A DNA stretch of 64,000 bases from Scilla litardierei (lineage: Eukaryota > Streptophyta > Magnoliopsida > Asparagales > Asparagaceae), in NCBI GenBank assembly GCA_030789695.1, contig CM061142.1:147271266-147335265 (forward strand), given 5' to 3'. The notes beneath the pieces are model-generated. The model saw only the letters and a program-made list of their open reading frames with translations. It had not been told where the DNA came from and ran no database searches. The position numbers were made by a program, and so were the translations under genes. Of this stretch, positions 46,180 to 59,650 are shown piece after piece (the stretch's first letter is position 1; every line of letters begins with the position of its first letter).

Positions 46180-48784
46180 TTCTACCCTCCTTAAAAATTC
46201 CGTCCTCGGAATTTCTTAAAACTTTATAAAATAAAATAATTGCTGTTATTAAGAAGCACAAACAAATATATGATAAATGGAAAACTAGGCGATGATTAGA
46301 AAATAAGTTGTTATAGCATGAAATATAATGTGATATCTCATCATTAAGAAAACAAAAGACGAATACATGAATAAATACTATTACCATAGTTTCCGTAACT
46401 AGTTTCGAAACTTGGTACCATCACCATAGTTACTTCAGATTTCCTTCAAGTAGCCAAGACATGAGGTAATGGCACTACATGAAAATGATAGTTATAATGA
46501 TGAGAACATCTGTTCGAACTTGGAACCTGAGGTGACAAGTCAGTAGCAAGCTTATTGAACAACATAAAATAAAGATCATAAAGTCTAAAATTACAACTCA
46601 TGGCATTATTGAATACTGGTACCTAGCCAAGCAAATCATCGCCATAGCATACCTAAACGTAAGGCCTAAAGCTAATGCATTCGCGCTGCTACAACTTAAC
46701 CAGCCGAACACAAATGACTTCATCTGCCACGCTACCAAATTACAAGTCAATATCCAGATCGATACGTATAGGCAAATGTAAGGCCAATTCTCGAGGGTCA
46801 AGATCATCGCTACCACTTTTTCCAGCAGTTTCCATGACATCCAACAAGAAGCCAACATCCTAGCCGTCTCCCAAATCCGAGCACAATACGGACATCCAAA
46901 ATCAAAACCTAAGGCCAAAGCAAGCCAATAATCGTCGACAATAATACTAGATGCCAACACCAATGGTCGATATCTACTGCCATCATCATCAGCCCTAAGC
47001 AATTTACGAGCCATAAAGTCACGAACCCACAAACACGAAGGAGCGGCCCTAAGGGGAAATCGGAGCTGGGCACCTCAAGGGGGAAGAACCAGAAAAGGAG
47101 CTCCCAAGAATACCAAGAGCGGCGGGTTCCCAATATCCCGACCACACGGCAATAACGAGGGTGCGGTGAGGGCTGTCACGAAGCCCAACATTCCCCAAGG
47201 TCGTCGATGGGCCATCGGAGGCTGGCGATCCGCGACGGCGAGAGCTGCGACTGGCTGTCGATCCATGGCGGGGACTTCGGGATGGAGCGGAGCTGGCGGA
47301 CTTAGGCCGGAGGAGCTCGGGCGAGAGGGGGAGAGGTGGAGGTGACGTTGAGGCGAAGGAGGGAGCCGGGGGATGGCTTAGGGAGGAAGGAGAGGGGGTT
47401 TAAAAAGAGGGGAAATGGGTGAGGGTTTGAAAAGGCGCGCCGAAAGTAGGCAATAGGGTAGTGTAGGGTTAGGCGGGAACGGAACTCGAGGCGAGGAAGA
47501 TGACAAAATCAATAATGAGGGAGGTGGTAGGCAGGAAAGAATTCAAACACGTGGAAAAATCGGGGTACAAGATGAAAGTAGGGTCTAGAAGAGAAACACG
47601 AGCTCAAGAAGGATGCAAAAACGCAACAGCCTACACGTTGGGTTTGGCTCGATACTCCACTGGTCCTTCTGATCGGCTTTTGCTGAGGAACACGAACTTT
47701 GGATGATTGGGTATATCGATTTCTACCCTCCTTTGACGACAGTCAATGGTGGCATGAAATGATCTCAACCAGTCCATCCCAAGAAGTCGGCAAAGAGATC
47801 TCGTCTACAAATCACAACAGATCATTTGGAGGCATCCGCTAGCTACCGGTAGTGAACCGCCAGCGGTCTCGACCTTCCAACGGGAGTCAGAGGTTCAACA
47901 GTGATAGCATGTGTTTGAACGAAACGACTGGCCAAGAAGCAATGTGTAGTTCCTGAGTCGAACAGTGTGAGGGCAGGTTTACCGGCTATTAAGACAGTAC
48001 CTACCGTGATGAGAATCAAGTCTAAGCTTACGATTTCTAAATATTAGAGTATGTAGCTTAGTGAAAAATCACATACCTGTGATTACTTGGCCCGTAGCTT
48101 CGGCTTCTTCCACTGTCATGGTATAAGCTTGGCGTCTCTGGGCGCCTGTCGTGGAGTCTGCTGGTACACTTGCTGCTGAGGAGGGAGTAGTTGACGTTGC
48201 TGAGCAGATGATGGTGGTCGCTTCCGTTGTGGAACTCGAACTTCTGGTGGTCGAAAAATTCGAACGCTACTCTCCGTAGCCAGAGTTCAAGCGTAGAAAG
48301 ATTCTTAGAAGGTCAATCGAAAGGTCATCAAGCTAAAAGAAGGGTGATAGCGATGAAGATCGATGGCATTACATAATCATGATTCACGTCCTTGCGGTCC
48401 AGCGGACACGGTCATGGAAGTGATTAAGCTAGGATCACTTATGCCCAGTCTAGCCAGGTCGATCCACAGACTTTAGCCAAGCACAATGACCGGTATCATG
48501 GTCCATTGAAGGAAGATTATCATTCATACGAGTGCCACCGATACAAAAGATTTTTATTAATAACTAATTAATCCTATCAAAATTTAGGTTTTGTTAATGA
48601 CTTTTATTAAGGCCAGACAGGTCAGCTCCATTGGGGCTCTTCGAAGTGTTCCCGTCCATCTTTCGAGTGTCAAACCTGCATTCATAGAAAATGTCAGCTT
48701 AGTCGAGTATCGTATACGATACATTCTGGTTTCACTATACTGTTCACGAGGTATTTTGCACGGACCTGCATGGGCCGCCAAACC
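46180..48784 (-). repeat. Array internal domain 3
   Basis: Gag-protease remnant about 48250-47655, candidate intron 48001-48076, hydrophobic frame broken near 47000 (part 47032-46598 open), polypurine tract 46192-46180 with three bases missing just beyond it. Confidence 0.9.
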
Positions 48785-51783
48785 TGTAACGACCCGCTCT
48801 CGGGACCCATTACTTATTTGGTTTATTCGCAGGTTCCGCAGTTTACCAGTGAAATCAGCATAGCCACAACTCAGAGATGTATCACAATACTCAAATCAGC
48901 GTACAGACGTTATTACAGTCCAAATTAAAGTACAACAACAACCAGCACTCTCTCTCACAAATACATGAAGGAAGTATTGAAAGGAAATGCGGAAAAGGGA
49001 AATACACTGTACGACACACACACACCAACGGAAAAGTAACTAAAACTCTGCCGCCTCTGGGTCAATGTAGGCTCCTCAATCTCTGGGGCAATCTCCTCGA
49101 TCAGGTCTTTGTCTGCCGGTGCCATAAATGGAACCGAAGGTATGTCACAACAATTCTAGCGATAGAAAAAGAGGAGTGCACAAATATGGAGCAGTCTATA
49201 GTAAACTATTCCACAAATCGATACTGTTCAATACTGTTCAATACGAAGATCGGACTGGTCGCTCCCGCACTTCCACTATTATAAGTTACCCCAAAACCCA
49301 GTGTCTGTGCAGGTTACCGTTCTTTGCAATTTTACAAGTCATTTACCATTCTCACATTTCCAGTTACAATCTTTCTGTCAAGCATGCCAATAATCTGTTC
49401 AGGTCAATAACTGTTCCGAGACTAGGTGTCAAGTCCTATGTTCATACGAGTACACTATCTATATTTCTAAGGGTAGAATTTACTGTGACTTACGATCTTC
49501 GAGGTGGTGGGTAGTGATCCGGGACTGGATCTAGTGTCGATGCACGAGATTTGCTACATGTAAACACAAGAGATAACTAGTTAGAGAATAACCCTATTTT
49601 CTTATTTATTTAAGTTGAGTGTCTGATTTTAAAACTGGTTAAAACGGCGATGAAAAGGGTCCTAAATTTTTATATAGACTATAGTATGATAAAAAGATAG
49701 GTTTTACTGCAAGAGGGAATATTTTTCTGAAGTCTATAATAATTTTTATAATTTTTAGAAACTCAAAACTAGTTTAAAACCCCCAAATTATTTAATGTGA
49801 CGCATATCTTCCGTAATTTGTTCCGGGAGCAATCCAAGTCGGAATTACATGAGTGAGTAGTCAAAACGACCGTCTCAAAGTCTATTATCACATGTAATTT
49901 TCTCACGTAATAGTGTAACTGAAAACAATGAGTTATGATTTTTAGAACGAATTTATACGTATTTAACTTTTAGGTTCAAAAAATGTTTCTGGGGAAAAAT
50001 AGACGTCTGATCGAGATGAGATCAGCGCCATTGGGTCCGGAATAATGTTTCTGATTTTCTGGAGCTAGCCTCATATTTTTTCTGGGCCCTGTATATCAAG
50101 TTATGGATTTAAAACCATTTAAACCCTATTTATCTAATTTCGAAATACAGAAATACGCGTATTTATAAGAGTATATACGTATTAAAAATATTACAATAAT
50201 CTTTGAAAAATCATAACTTGAAAACTAAATATCGATTGAGACGAAAATGGCGCCTACACGTTCGTCAACGAAGGTACGGATCTTCTGGTGGTATCCGTTG
50301 CTTCGTCCGGTACCTACATCAAAAAGACACTGTTCATATAACTCATTTATAATATTATATATTTAAAAAAACTGTGTTTTCTTTTCCCTTTACGCGTGCG
50401 TTGTGTTGGTGCATTCGACTCCAATTTCGTTTTGCTTCATGCGCGCGCTGTGTGGGTTTGCATTCGGAGCATCGGAGCTCGGTGCCATTGGAGCAGACGG
50501 GGGGTGTCGGTCGGAGAGAGGACGCACGCCGCGGTGGGGAGTGGCCGGAGGCGGAGGCGTGCGAGGGGTCTCCCCGTGCGGAATCAGGCGGAAGGGGAGG
50601 CGCCGCGGGGTGGAGCACCGGCAGGCGTCGCGGAGCGTGGGGCGGGGTCCGTCGGAGCTCGTCGGAGCGTCGAGGGGGCGGCGGACGTGGTGATAGGACG
50701 CAGCGAGGCGTCGCGGCGGGAGGCTCGGAGGTGGTTCGCTGGCGTGCAAACGGCGGTGAGGGGGAGCTTTGTCGGAGGGGGGGCAGCGAGCGAGCGAGAG
50801 GAGGGGCTGTGGGTGTCGATGTGGGCTCGGTGGCGTTGGAGCTCCCTCCGTGGGGCGAGGCGGAGAGAGAGTGTGAGAGTACTGGGGAGAGAGGGAATGG
50901 GTTTGAAGAGCGCGGTGGTAAGCCTGGGTTTGAATAAAACCACAGAGGGAGAGAGAGAGAAACTGTGAGTGTGCCTGGGTTTAGTTGGTTCAGGTGAGAA
51001 CTTGAGCTTGTGAATGTGAAAGGAGGGGTGGGCTTCTATTTATAGGGTTAAGGTATTAATAAAAATGACATTAATAGTAGTAGTAATAATTGTTGAAATT
51101 AAGATGGGTTGTTGGATCCCTTATTCCGGATCTGACCAAGATGAACGGTGGGTTTAATAGGGGTGGGGTTAGGGTAGATCTAGTATTAATTAAGGGGTAA
51201 AAGTTAATTAGTAAAAGTAATTAGTAAATGTGAATAGTCGTTTAGTGAATGTAATTAGCAAAGCGTGAAATACAGACACGTTTTTGCAATTGACTCCGAA
51301 AATTACGAAAACATATCCACGGGATCGTATCGATGCGAGGATCGCGAATACAAGGTCCGTTCTGGGATTTTGAGCTACGGAAAATACATGTTTTAGGTCA
51401 AAACGTTCAGGAAGCGGGTTTGCGGGTTCTAGGCTGAAACGATATCCGAAAATTCTGAAATTAATGTGGGGAGCCCTAACTGATAATAGAATGCTACTGT
51501 AGAAGTTTGAAGACATTTTGAAATACGTTTGAATAGAAAATAAATTCGTCGAATCAAAACGGTAATTTTGGAAGATGAATTTTAATCAGAAATGTTTTGG
51601 GCATTTGAGGAAAATCTGAAATTGTCGAAATACAATATAATAAGTCTAATGCTCTAAAATATTTTTATAAGAATTTTTGAAATCAGTTTTAAAACTCCCT
51701 GATCATCCATTACAAATTACCTTTTAAAATGAAATTACTTTAAATATTTAATTAAGAGTATTGGAAAAATACAGGCCGTTACA
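48785..51783 (-). repeat. Array LTR4
   Basis: 2999 bp, the shortest. A ~280-bp segment is missing after 49206 (junction GTAAAC/TATTCC), starting within three bases of the LTR3 deletion start. TATA at 51036-51045. Unusually many one-base insertions, especially from 49500 on and in the GC-rich leader (50390-50960). Confidence 0.93.
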
Positions 51784-54408
51784 TTCTACCCTCCTTAAAA
51801 TAATTCCGTCCTCGGAATTCTTAAAACTTTATAAAATAAAATAATTGCCTGTTATTAAGAAGCACAAACAAATATATGATAAAAATGGAAAACTAGGCGA
51901 ATGATTTAGAAAATAAGTTGTTAATAGCATGAAATATAATGTGATATCTCATCATTAAGAAAACAAAAGACGAATACATGAATACATACTATTACCATAG
52001 TTTCCGTAACTAGTTTCGAAACTTGGTACCATCACCATAGTTACTTCAGATTTCATCAAGTAGCCAAGACATGAGGTAATGGCACTACATGAAAAATGAT
52101 AGTTATAATGATGAGAACATCTGTTCGAACTTGGAACCTGAGGTGACAAGTCAGTAGCAAGCTTATTGAACAACATAACATAAAGATCATAAAGTCTAAA
52201 ATTACAACTCATGGCATTATTGAATACTGGTACCTAGCCAAGCAAATCATCGCCATAGCATACATAAACGTAAGGCCTAAAGCTAATGCATTCGCGCTGC
52301 TACAACTTAACCAGCCGAACACAAATGACTTCATCTGCCACGCTACCAAATTACAAGTCAATATCCAGATCGATACGTATAGGCAAATGTAAGGCCAATT
52401 CTCGAGGGTCAAGATCATCGCTACCACTTTTTCCAGCAGTTTCCATGACATCCAACAAGAAGCCAACATCCTAGCCGTCTCCCAAATCCGAGCACAATAC
52501 GGACATCCCAAAATCAAAACCTAAGGCCAAAAGCAAGCCAATAATCGTCGACAATAATACTAGATGCCAACACCAATGGTCGATTATCTACTGCCATCAT
52601 CATCAGCCCTAAGCAATTTAACGACCAAAAAGTCACGAACCCACAAACACGAAGGAGCGGCCCTAAGGGGAAATCGGAGCTGGGCACTCAAGGGGGAAGA
52701 ACCAGAAAAAGGAGCTCCCAAGAATACCAAGAGCGGCGGGTTCCCCAATATCCCGACCACACGGCAATAACGAGGGGTGGCGGTGAGGGGCTGTCACGAA
52801 GCCCAACATTCCCCCAAGGTCGTCGATGGGCCATCGGAGGCTGGCGATCCGCGACGGCGAGAGCTGCGACTGGCTGTCGATCCATGGCGGGGACTTCGGG
52901 ATGGAGCGGAGCTGGCGGACTTAGGCCGGGAGGAGCTCGGGCGAGAGGGGAGAGGTGGAGGTGACGTTGAGGCGAAGGAGGGAGCCGGGGGATGGCTTAG
53001 GGAGGAAGGAGAGGGGGTTTAAAAAGAGGGGAAATGGGTGAGGGTTTGAAAAGGCGCGCCGAAAGTATGGCAATAGGGTAGTGTAGGGTTAGGCCGGGAA
53101 CGGAACTCGAGGCGAGGAAGATGACAAAATCAATAATGAGGGAGGTGGTAGGCAGGAAAGAATTCAAACACGTGGAAAAATCGGGTACAAGATGAAAGTA
53201 GGGTCTAGAAGAGAAACACGAGCTCAAGAAGGATGCAAAAACGCAACAGCCTACACGTTGGGTTTGGCTCGATACTACCACTGGTCCTTCTGATCGGCTT
53301 TTGCTGAGGAACACGAACTTTGGATGATTGGGTATATCGATTTCTACCCTCCTTTGACGACAGTCAATGGTGGCATGAAATGATCTCAACCAGTCCATCC
53401 CAAGAAGTCGGCAAAGAGATCTCGTCTACAAATCACAACAGATCATTGGAGGCATCCGCTAGCTACCGGTAGTGAACCGCCAGCGGTCTCGACCTTCCAA
53501 CGGGGAGTCAGAGGTTCAACAGTGATAGCATGTGTTTGAACGAAACGACTGGCCAAGAAGCAATGTGTAGTTCCTGAGATCGAACAGTGTGAGGGCAGGT
53601 TTACCGGCTATTAAGACAGTACCTACCGTGATGAGAATCAAGTCTAAGCTTACGATTTCTAAATATTAGAGTATGTAGCTTAGTGAAAAATCACATACCT
53701 GTGATTACTTGGCCCGTAGCTTCGGCTTCTTCCACTGTCATGGTATAAGCTTGGCGTCTCTGGGCGCCTGTCGTGGAGTCTGCTGGTACACTTGCTGCTG
53801 AGGAGGGAGTAGTTGACGTTGCTGAGCAGATGGTGGTCGCTTCCGTTGTGGAACTCGAACTTCTGGTGGTCGAAAAATTCGAACGCTACTCTCCGTAGCC
53901 AGAGTTCAAGCGTAGAAAGATTCTAAGAAGGTCAATCGAAAGGTCATCAAGCTAAAAGAAGGGTGATAGCGATGAAGATCGATGGCATTACATAATCATG
54001 ATTCACGTCCTTGCGGTCCAGCGGACACGGTCATGGAAGTGATTAAGCTAGGATCACTTATGCCCAGTCTAGCCAGGTCGATCCACAGACTTTAGCCAAG
54101 CACATTGGACCGGTATCATGGTCCATTGAAGGAAGATTATCATTCATACGAGTGCCACCGATACAAAAGATTTTTATTAATAACTAATTAATCCTATCAA
54201 AATTTAGGTTTTGTTAATGACTTTTATTAAGGCCAGACAGGTCAGGCTCCATTGGGGCTCTTCGAAGTGTTTCCCGTCCATCCTTTCGAGTGTCAAACCT
54301 GCATTCATAGAAAATGTCAGCTTAGTCGAGTATCGTATACGATACATTCTGGTTTCACTATACTGTTCACGAGGTATTTTTGCACGGACCTGCATGGGCC
54401 GCCAAACC
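51784..54408 (-). repeat. Array internal domain 4
   Basis: Gag-protease remnant about 53880-53285, candidate intron 53623-53698, hydrophobic frame split by one-base insertions (52517-52209 open), polypurine tract 51796-51784. Extra single bases continue through much of this domain. Confidence 0.9.
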
Positions 54409-57400
54409 TGTAACGACCCGCTCTCGGGACCCATTACTTATTTGGTTTATTCGCAGGTTCCCGCAGTTTACCAGTGAAATCAGCATAGCCACAACTCAGA
54501 GATGTATCACAATACTCAAATCAGCGTACAGACGTTATTACAGTCCAAATTAAAGTACAACAACAACCAGCACTCTCTCTCACAAATACATGAAGGAAGT
54601 ATTGAAAGAAATGCGGAAAAGGAAATACACTGTACGACACACACACACCAACGGAAAAGTAACTAAAACTCTGCCGCCTCTGGGTCAATGTAGGCTCCTC
54701 AATCTCTGGGGCAATCTCCTCGATCAGGTCTTGTCTGCCGGTGCCATAAATGGAACCGAAGGTATGTCACAACAATTCTAGCGATAAGAAAAAAGAGGAG
54801 TGCACAAATATGGAGCAGTCTATAGTAAACAAGTGCGGAAAGTAAAGTAGGGACAGACAAGCATGCAAGTGCGATAAGTAAAGTACATCTGTCAAGCATG
54901 CAAGGGTGACAAGTAAAGTAAAGGCGACCGAGCAATGACAATAGCAATAAGCATGATGATATCAATGACAATAGCAATATGGAGAGTAATTGTGCCTAGC
55001 CTAGTTCGTGACTTATAACGGGAAGTACACGTGAGCAACCAAGAGTCCACCTGATATCCTGGTTACAACAAAACGATACTGTTCAACAATTCGGTACTAT
55101 TCCACAAATCGATACTGTTCAATACTGTTCAATACGAAGATCGGACTGGTCGCATCCCCGCACTTCCACTATTATAAGTTACCCCAAAACCCAGTGTCTG
55201 TGCAGGTTACCGTTCTTTGCAATTTTACAAGTCATTTACCATTCTCACATTTCCAGTTACAATCTTTCTGTCAAGCATGCCAATAATCTGTTCAGGTCAA
55301 TAACTGTTAAGGGTAGAATTTACTGTGACTTACGATCTTCGAGGTGGTGGTAGTGATCCGGGACTGGATCTAGTGTCGATGCACGAGATTTGCTACATGT
55401 AAACACAAGAGATAACTAGTTAGAGAATACCCTATTTTCTTATTTATTTAAGTTGAGTGTCTGATTTTAAAACTGGTTAAAACGGCGATGAAAAGGGTCC
55501 TAAATTTTTATATAGACTATATATGATAAAAATAGTTTTACTGCAAGAGGGAATATTTTTCTGAAGTCTATAATAATTTTTATAATTTTTAGAAACTCAA
55601 AACTAGTTTAAAACCCCAAATTATTTAAGTGACGCATATCTTCCGTAATTTGTTCCGGGAGCAATCCAAGTCGGAATTACATGAGTGAGTAGTCAAAACG
55701 ACCGTCTCAAAGTCTATTATCACATGTAATTTTCTCACGTAATAGTGTAACTGAAAACAATGAGTTATGATTTTTAGAACGAATTATACGTATTTAACTT
55801 TTAGGTTCAAAAAATGTTTCTGGGAAAAATAGACGTCTGATCGAGATGAGATCAGCGCCATTGGGTCCGGAATAATGTTTCTGATTTTCTGGAGCTAGCC
55901 TCATATTTTTCTGGGCCCTGTATATCAAGTTATGGATTTAAAACCATTTAACCCTATTTATCTAATTTCGAAATACAGAAATACGCGTATTTATAAGAGT
56001 ATATACGTATTAAAAATATTACAATAATCTTTGAAAAATCATAACTTGAAAACTAAATATCGGATTGAGACGAAAATGGCGCCTACACGTTCGTAACGAA
56101 GGTACGGATCTTCTGGTGGTATCCGTTGCTTCGTCCGGTACCTACATCAAAAAGACACTGTTCATATAACTCATTTATAATATTATATATTTAAAAAAAC
56201 TGTGTTTTCTTTTCCCTTACGCGTGCGTTGTGTTGGTGCATTCGACTCCAATTTCGTTTGCTTCATGCGCGCGCTGTGTGGGTTGCATTCGAGCATCGGA
56301 GCTCGGTGCCATGGAGCAGACGGGGGGTGTCGGTCGGAGGAGGACGCACGGCTGGTGGGGAGTGGCCGGAGGCGGAGGCGTGCGAGGGGTCTCCCGTGCG
56401 GAATCAGGCGGAAGGGGAGGCGCCGCGGGGTGGAGCACCGGCAGGCGTCGCGGAGCGTGGGGGCGGGGTCGTCGGAGCTCGTCGGAGCGTCGAGGGGGCG
56501 GCGACGTGGTAGACGGCAGCGAGGCGTCGCGGCGGAGGCTCGGAGGTGGTTCGCTGGCGTGCAACGGCGGTGAGGGGAGCTTTGTCGGAGGGGGGGCAGC
56601 GAGCGAGCGAGAGGAGGGGCTGTGGGTGTCGATGTGGGCTCGGTGGCGTTGGAGCTCCTCCGGGGGCGAGGCGGAGAGAGAGTGTGAGAGTACTGGGGAG
56701 AGAGGGAATGGGTTTGAAGAGCGCGGGGTAAGCCTGGGTTTGAATAAAACCAAGAGGGAGAGAGAGAGAAACTGTGAGTGTGCCTGGGTTTAGTTGGGTT
56801 CGGTGAGAACTTGAGCTGTGAATGTGAAAGGAGGGTGGGCTTCTATTTATAGGGTTAAGGTATTAATAAAAATGACATTAATAGTAGTAGTAATAATTGT
56901 TGAAATTAAGATGGGTTGTTGGATCCCCTTATTCCGGATCTGACCAAGATGAACGGTGGGTTAATAGGGGTGGGGTTAGGGTAGATCTAGTATTAATTAA
57001 GGGGTAAAAGTTAATTAGTAAAAGTAATTAGTAAATGTGAATAGTCGTTAGTGAATGTAATTAGCAAAGCGTGAAATACAGACACGTTTTTGCAATTGAC
57101 TCCGAAAAATTACGAAAACATATCCACGGGATCGTATCGATGCGAGGATCGCGAATACAAGGTCCGTTCTGGGATTTGAGCTACGGAAATACATGTTTTA
57201 GGTCAAAACGTTCAGGAAGCGGGTTTGCGGGTTCTAGGCTGAAACGATATCCGAAAATTCTGAAATTAATGTGGGGAGCCCTAACTGATAATAGAATGCT
57301 ACTGTAGAAGTTTGAAGACATTTTGAATACGTTTGAATAGAAAATAAATTCGTCGAATCAAAACGGTAATTTTGGAAGATGAATTTTAACAGAAATGTTT

Positions 57401-57585
57401 TGGGCATTTGAGAAAATCTGAAATTGTCGAAATACAATATAATAAGTCTAATGCTCTAAAATATTTTTATAAGAATTTTTGAAATCAGTTTAAAACTCCT
57501 GATCATTCCATTACAAATTACCTTTTAAAATGAAATTACTTTAAATATTTAATTTAAGAGTATTGGAAAAATACAGGCCGTTACA
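54409..57585 (-). repeat. Array LTR5
   Basis: 3177 bp. A ~55-bp segment is missing after 55308 (junction ACTGTT/AAGGGT). TATA at 56843-56852. It shares small variants (GCATGATGATATC) with LTR6. Confidence 0.93.
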
Positions 57586-58009
57586 TTCTACCCTCCTTAA
57601 AATAATTCCGTCCTCGGAATTTCTTAAAACTTTATAAAATAAAATAATTGCTGTTATTAAGAAGCACAAACAAATATATGATAAAATGGAAAACTAGGCG
57701 AATGATTTAGAAAATAAGTTGTTAATAGCATGAAATATAATGTGATATCTCATCATTAAGAAAACAAAAGACGAATACATGAATACATACTATTACCATA
57801 GTTTCCGTAACTAGTTTCGAAACTTGGTACCATCACCATAGTTACTTCAGATTTCATCAAGTAGCCAAGACATGAGGTAATGGCACTACATGAAAAATGA
57901 TAGTTATAATGATGAGAACATCTGTTCGAACTTGGAACCTGAGGTGACAAGTCAGTAGCAAGCTTATTGAACAACATAACATAAAGATCATAAAGTCTAA
58001 AATTACAAC

Positions 58010-58681
58010 TCATGGCATTATTGAATACTGGTACCTAGCCAAGCAAATCATCGCCATAGCATACATAAACGTAAGGCCTAAAGCTAATGCATTCGCGCTG
58101 CTACAACTTAACCAGCCGAACACAAATGACTTCATCTGCCACGCTACCAAATTACAAGTCAATATCCAGATCGATACGTATAGGCAAATGTAAGGCCAAT
58201 TCTCGAGGGTCAAGATCATCGCTACCACTTTTTCCAGCAGTTTCCATGACATCCAACAAGAAGCCAACATCCTAGCCGTCTCCCAAATCCGAGCACAATA
58301 CGGACATCCAAAATCAAAACCTAAGGCCAAAAGCAAGCCAATAATCGTCGACAATAATACTAGATGCCAACACCAATGGTCGATATCTACTGCCATCATC
58401 ATCAGCCCTAAGCAATTTAACGACCAAAAAGTCACGAACCCACAAACACGAAGGAGCGGCCCTAAGGGGAAATCGGAGCTGGGCACCTCAAGGGGGAAGA
58501 ACCAGAAAAAGGAGCTCCCAAGAATACCAAGAGCGGCGGGTTCCCAATATCCCGACCACACGGCAATAACGAGGGTGGCGGTGAGGGCTGTCACGAAGCC
58601 CAACATTCCCCAAGGTCGTCGATGGGCCATCGGAGGCTGGCGATCCGCGACGGCGAGAGCTGCGACTGGCTGTCGATCCAT
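58010..58681 (-). CDS. Hydrophobic multi-membrane-segment ORF, unknown
   Basis: 223 residues from an ATG in good context (GCCATGG). Hydrophobic stretches at about residues 26-43, 47-63, 76-98, 104-122, 164-182 and 193-214 could be membrane segments, with many Trp, Cys and Met. The stop overlaps the ATG of a further small frame (58013-57756). It lies between the protease remnant and the polypurine tract, where an extra gene would sit in an LTR element. I recognise no family. The frame is open only here and, from the second Met, in domain 2; the other three copies are shifted by single bases. It could equally be a chance frame of pyrimidine-rich text, or captured host sequence: upstream text is CT-rich like a 5' untranslated region, with TTTTTAAAC near 58820. 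Confidence 0.3.
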   Translation of the reverse strand: MDRQPVAALAVADRQPPMAHRRPWGMLGFVTALTATLVIAVWSGYWEPAALGILGSSFFWFFPLEVPSSDFPLGPLLRVCGFVTFWSLNCLGLMMMAVDIDHWCWHLVLLSTIIGLLLALGFDFGCPYCARIWETARMLASCWMSWKLLEKVVAMILTLENWPYICLYVSIWILTCNLVAWQMKSFVFGWLSCSSANALALGLTFMYAMAMICLARYQYSIMP

Positions 58682-59057
58682 GGCGGGGACTTCGGGATGG
58701 AGCGGAGCTGGCGGACTTAGGCCGGAGGAGCTCGGGCGAGAGGGGAGAGGTGGAGGTGACGTTGAGGCGAAGGAGGGAGCCGGGGGATGGCTTAGGGAGG
58801 AAGGAGAGGGGGTTTAAAAGAGGGGAAATGGGTGAGGGTTTGAAAAGGCGCGCCGAAAGTAGGCAATAGGGTAGTGTAGGGTTAGGCGGGAACGGAACTC
58901 GAGGCGAGGAAGATGACAAAATCAATAATGAGGGAGGTGGTAGGCAGGAAAGAATTCAAACACGTGGAAAAATCGGGGTACAAGATGAAAGTAGGGTCTA
59001 GAAGAGAAACACGAGCTCAAGAAGGATGCAAAAACGCAACAGCCTACACGTTGGGTT

Positions 59058-59650
59058 TGGCTCGATACTCCACTGGTCCTTCTGATCGGCTTTTGCTGAG
59101 GAACACGAACTTTGGATGATTGGGTATATCGATTTCTACCCTCCTTTGACGACAGTCAATGGTGGCATGAAATGATCTCAACCAGTCCATCCCAAGAAGT
59201 CGGCAAAGAGATCTCGTCTACAAATCACAACAGATCATTGGAGGCATCCGCTAGCTACCGGTAGTGAACCGCCAGCGGTCTCGACCTTCCAACGGGAGTC
59301 AGAGGTTCAACAGTGATAGCATGTGTTTGAACGAAACGACTGGCCAAGAAGCAATGTGTAGTTCCTGAGTCGAACAGTGTGAGGGCAGGTTTACCGGCTA
59401 TTAAGACAGTACCTACCGTGATGAGAATCAAGTCTAAGCTTACGATTTCTAAATATTAGAGTATGTAGCTTAGTGAAAAATCACATACCTGTGATTACTT
59501 GGCCCGTAGCTTCGGCTTCTTCCACTGTCATGGTATAAGCTTGGCGTCTCTGGGCGCCTGTCGTGGAGTCTGCTGGTACACTTGCTGCTGAGGAGGGAGT
59601 AGTTGACGTTGCTGAGCAGATGATGGTGGTCGCTTCCGTTGTGGAACTCG
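59058..59650 (-). pseudogene. Tekay-type gag tail and aspartic protease remnant
   Basis: On the minus strand a Gln-rich gag tail (PPQQQVYQQ) leads to a conserved linker (TMTVEEAEATGQVITG), then, across a 76-bp segment with intron borders, to LTLFDSGTTHCFLASRF, the chromovirus protease active site (Asp-Ser-Gly). A later piece, LGMDWLRSFHATIDC, is the conserved end of the protease domain. The segment between shows a stop and an internal deletion. Nothing of reverse transcriptase follows. Equivalent remnants lie in the other four internal domains at the positions given there. Confidence 0.75.
59413..59488 (-). other. Candidate intron in the gag-protease junction
   Basis: On the minus strand CAG/GTATGT opens and GGTAG/GT closes a 76-bp segment that contains an in-frame TGA three codons in. 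Removal restores one frame from the gag linker to the protease active site. Same length and borders at 36567-36642, 42360-42435, 48001-48076 and 53623-53698. Confidence 0.5.

Noticed and set aside
48877..49284. 135-codon plus-strand frame at the LTR4 edge
   Set aside because: It is antisense to the element, exists only because of the LTR4 deletion, and has shorter broken versions in the other LTRs.
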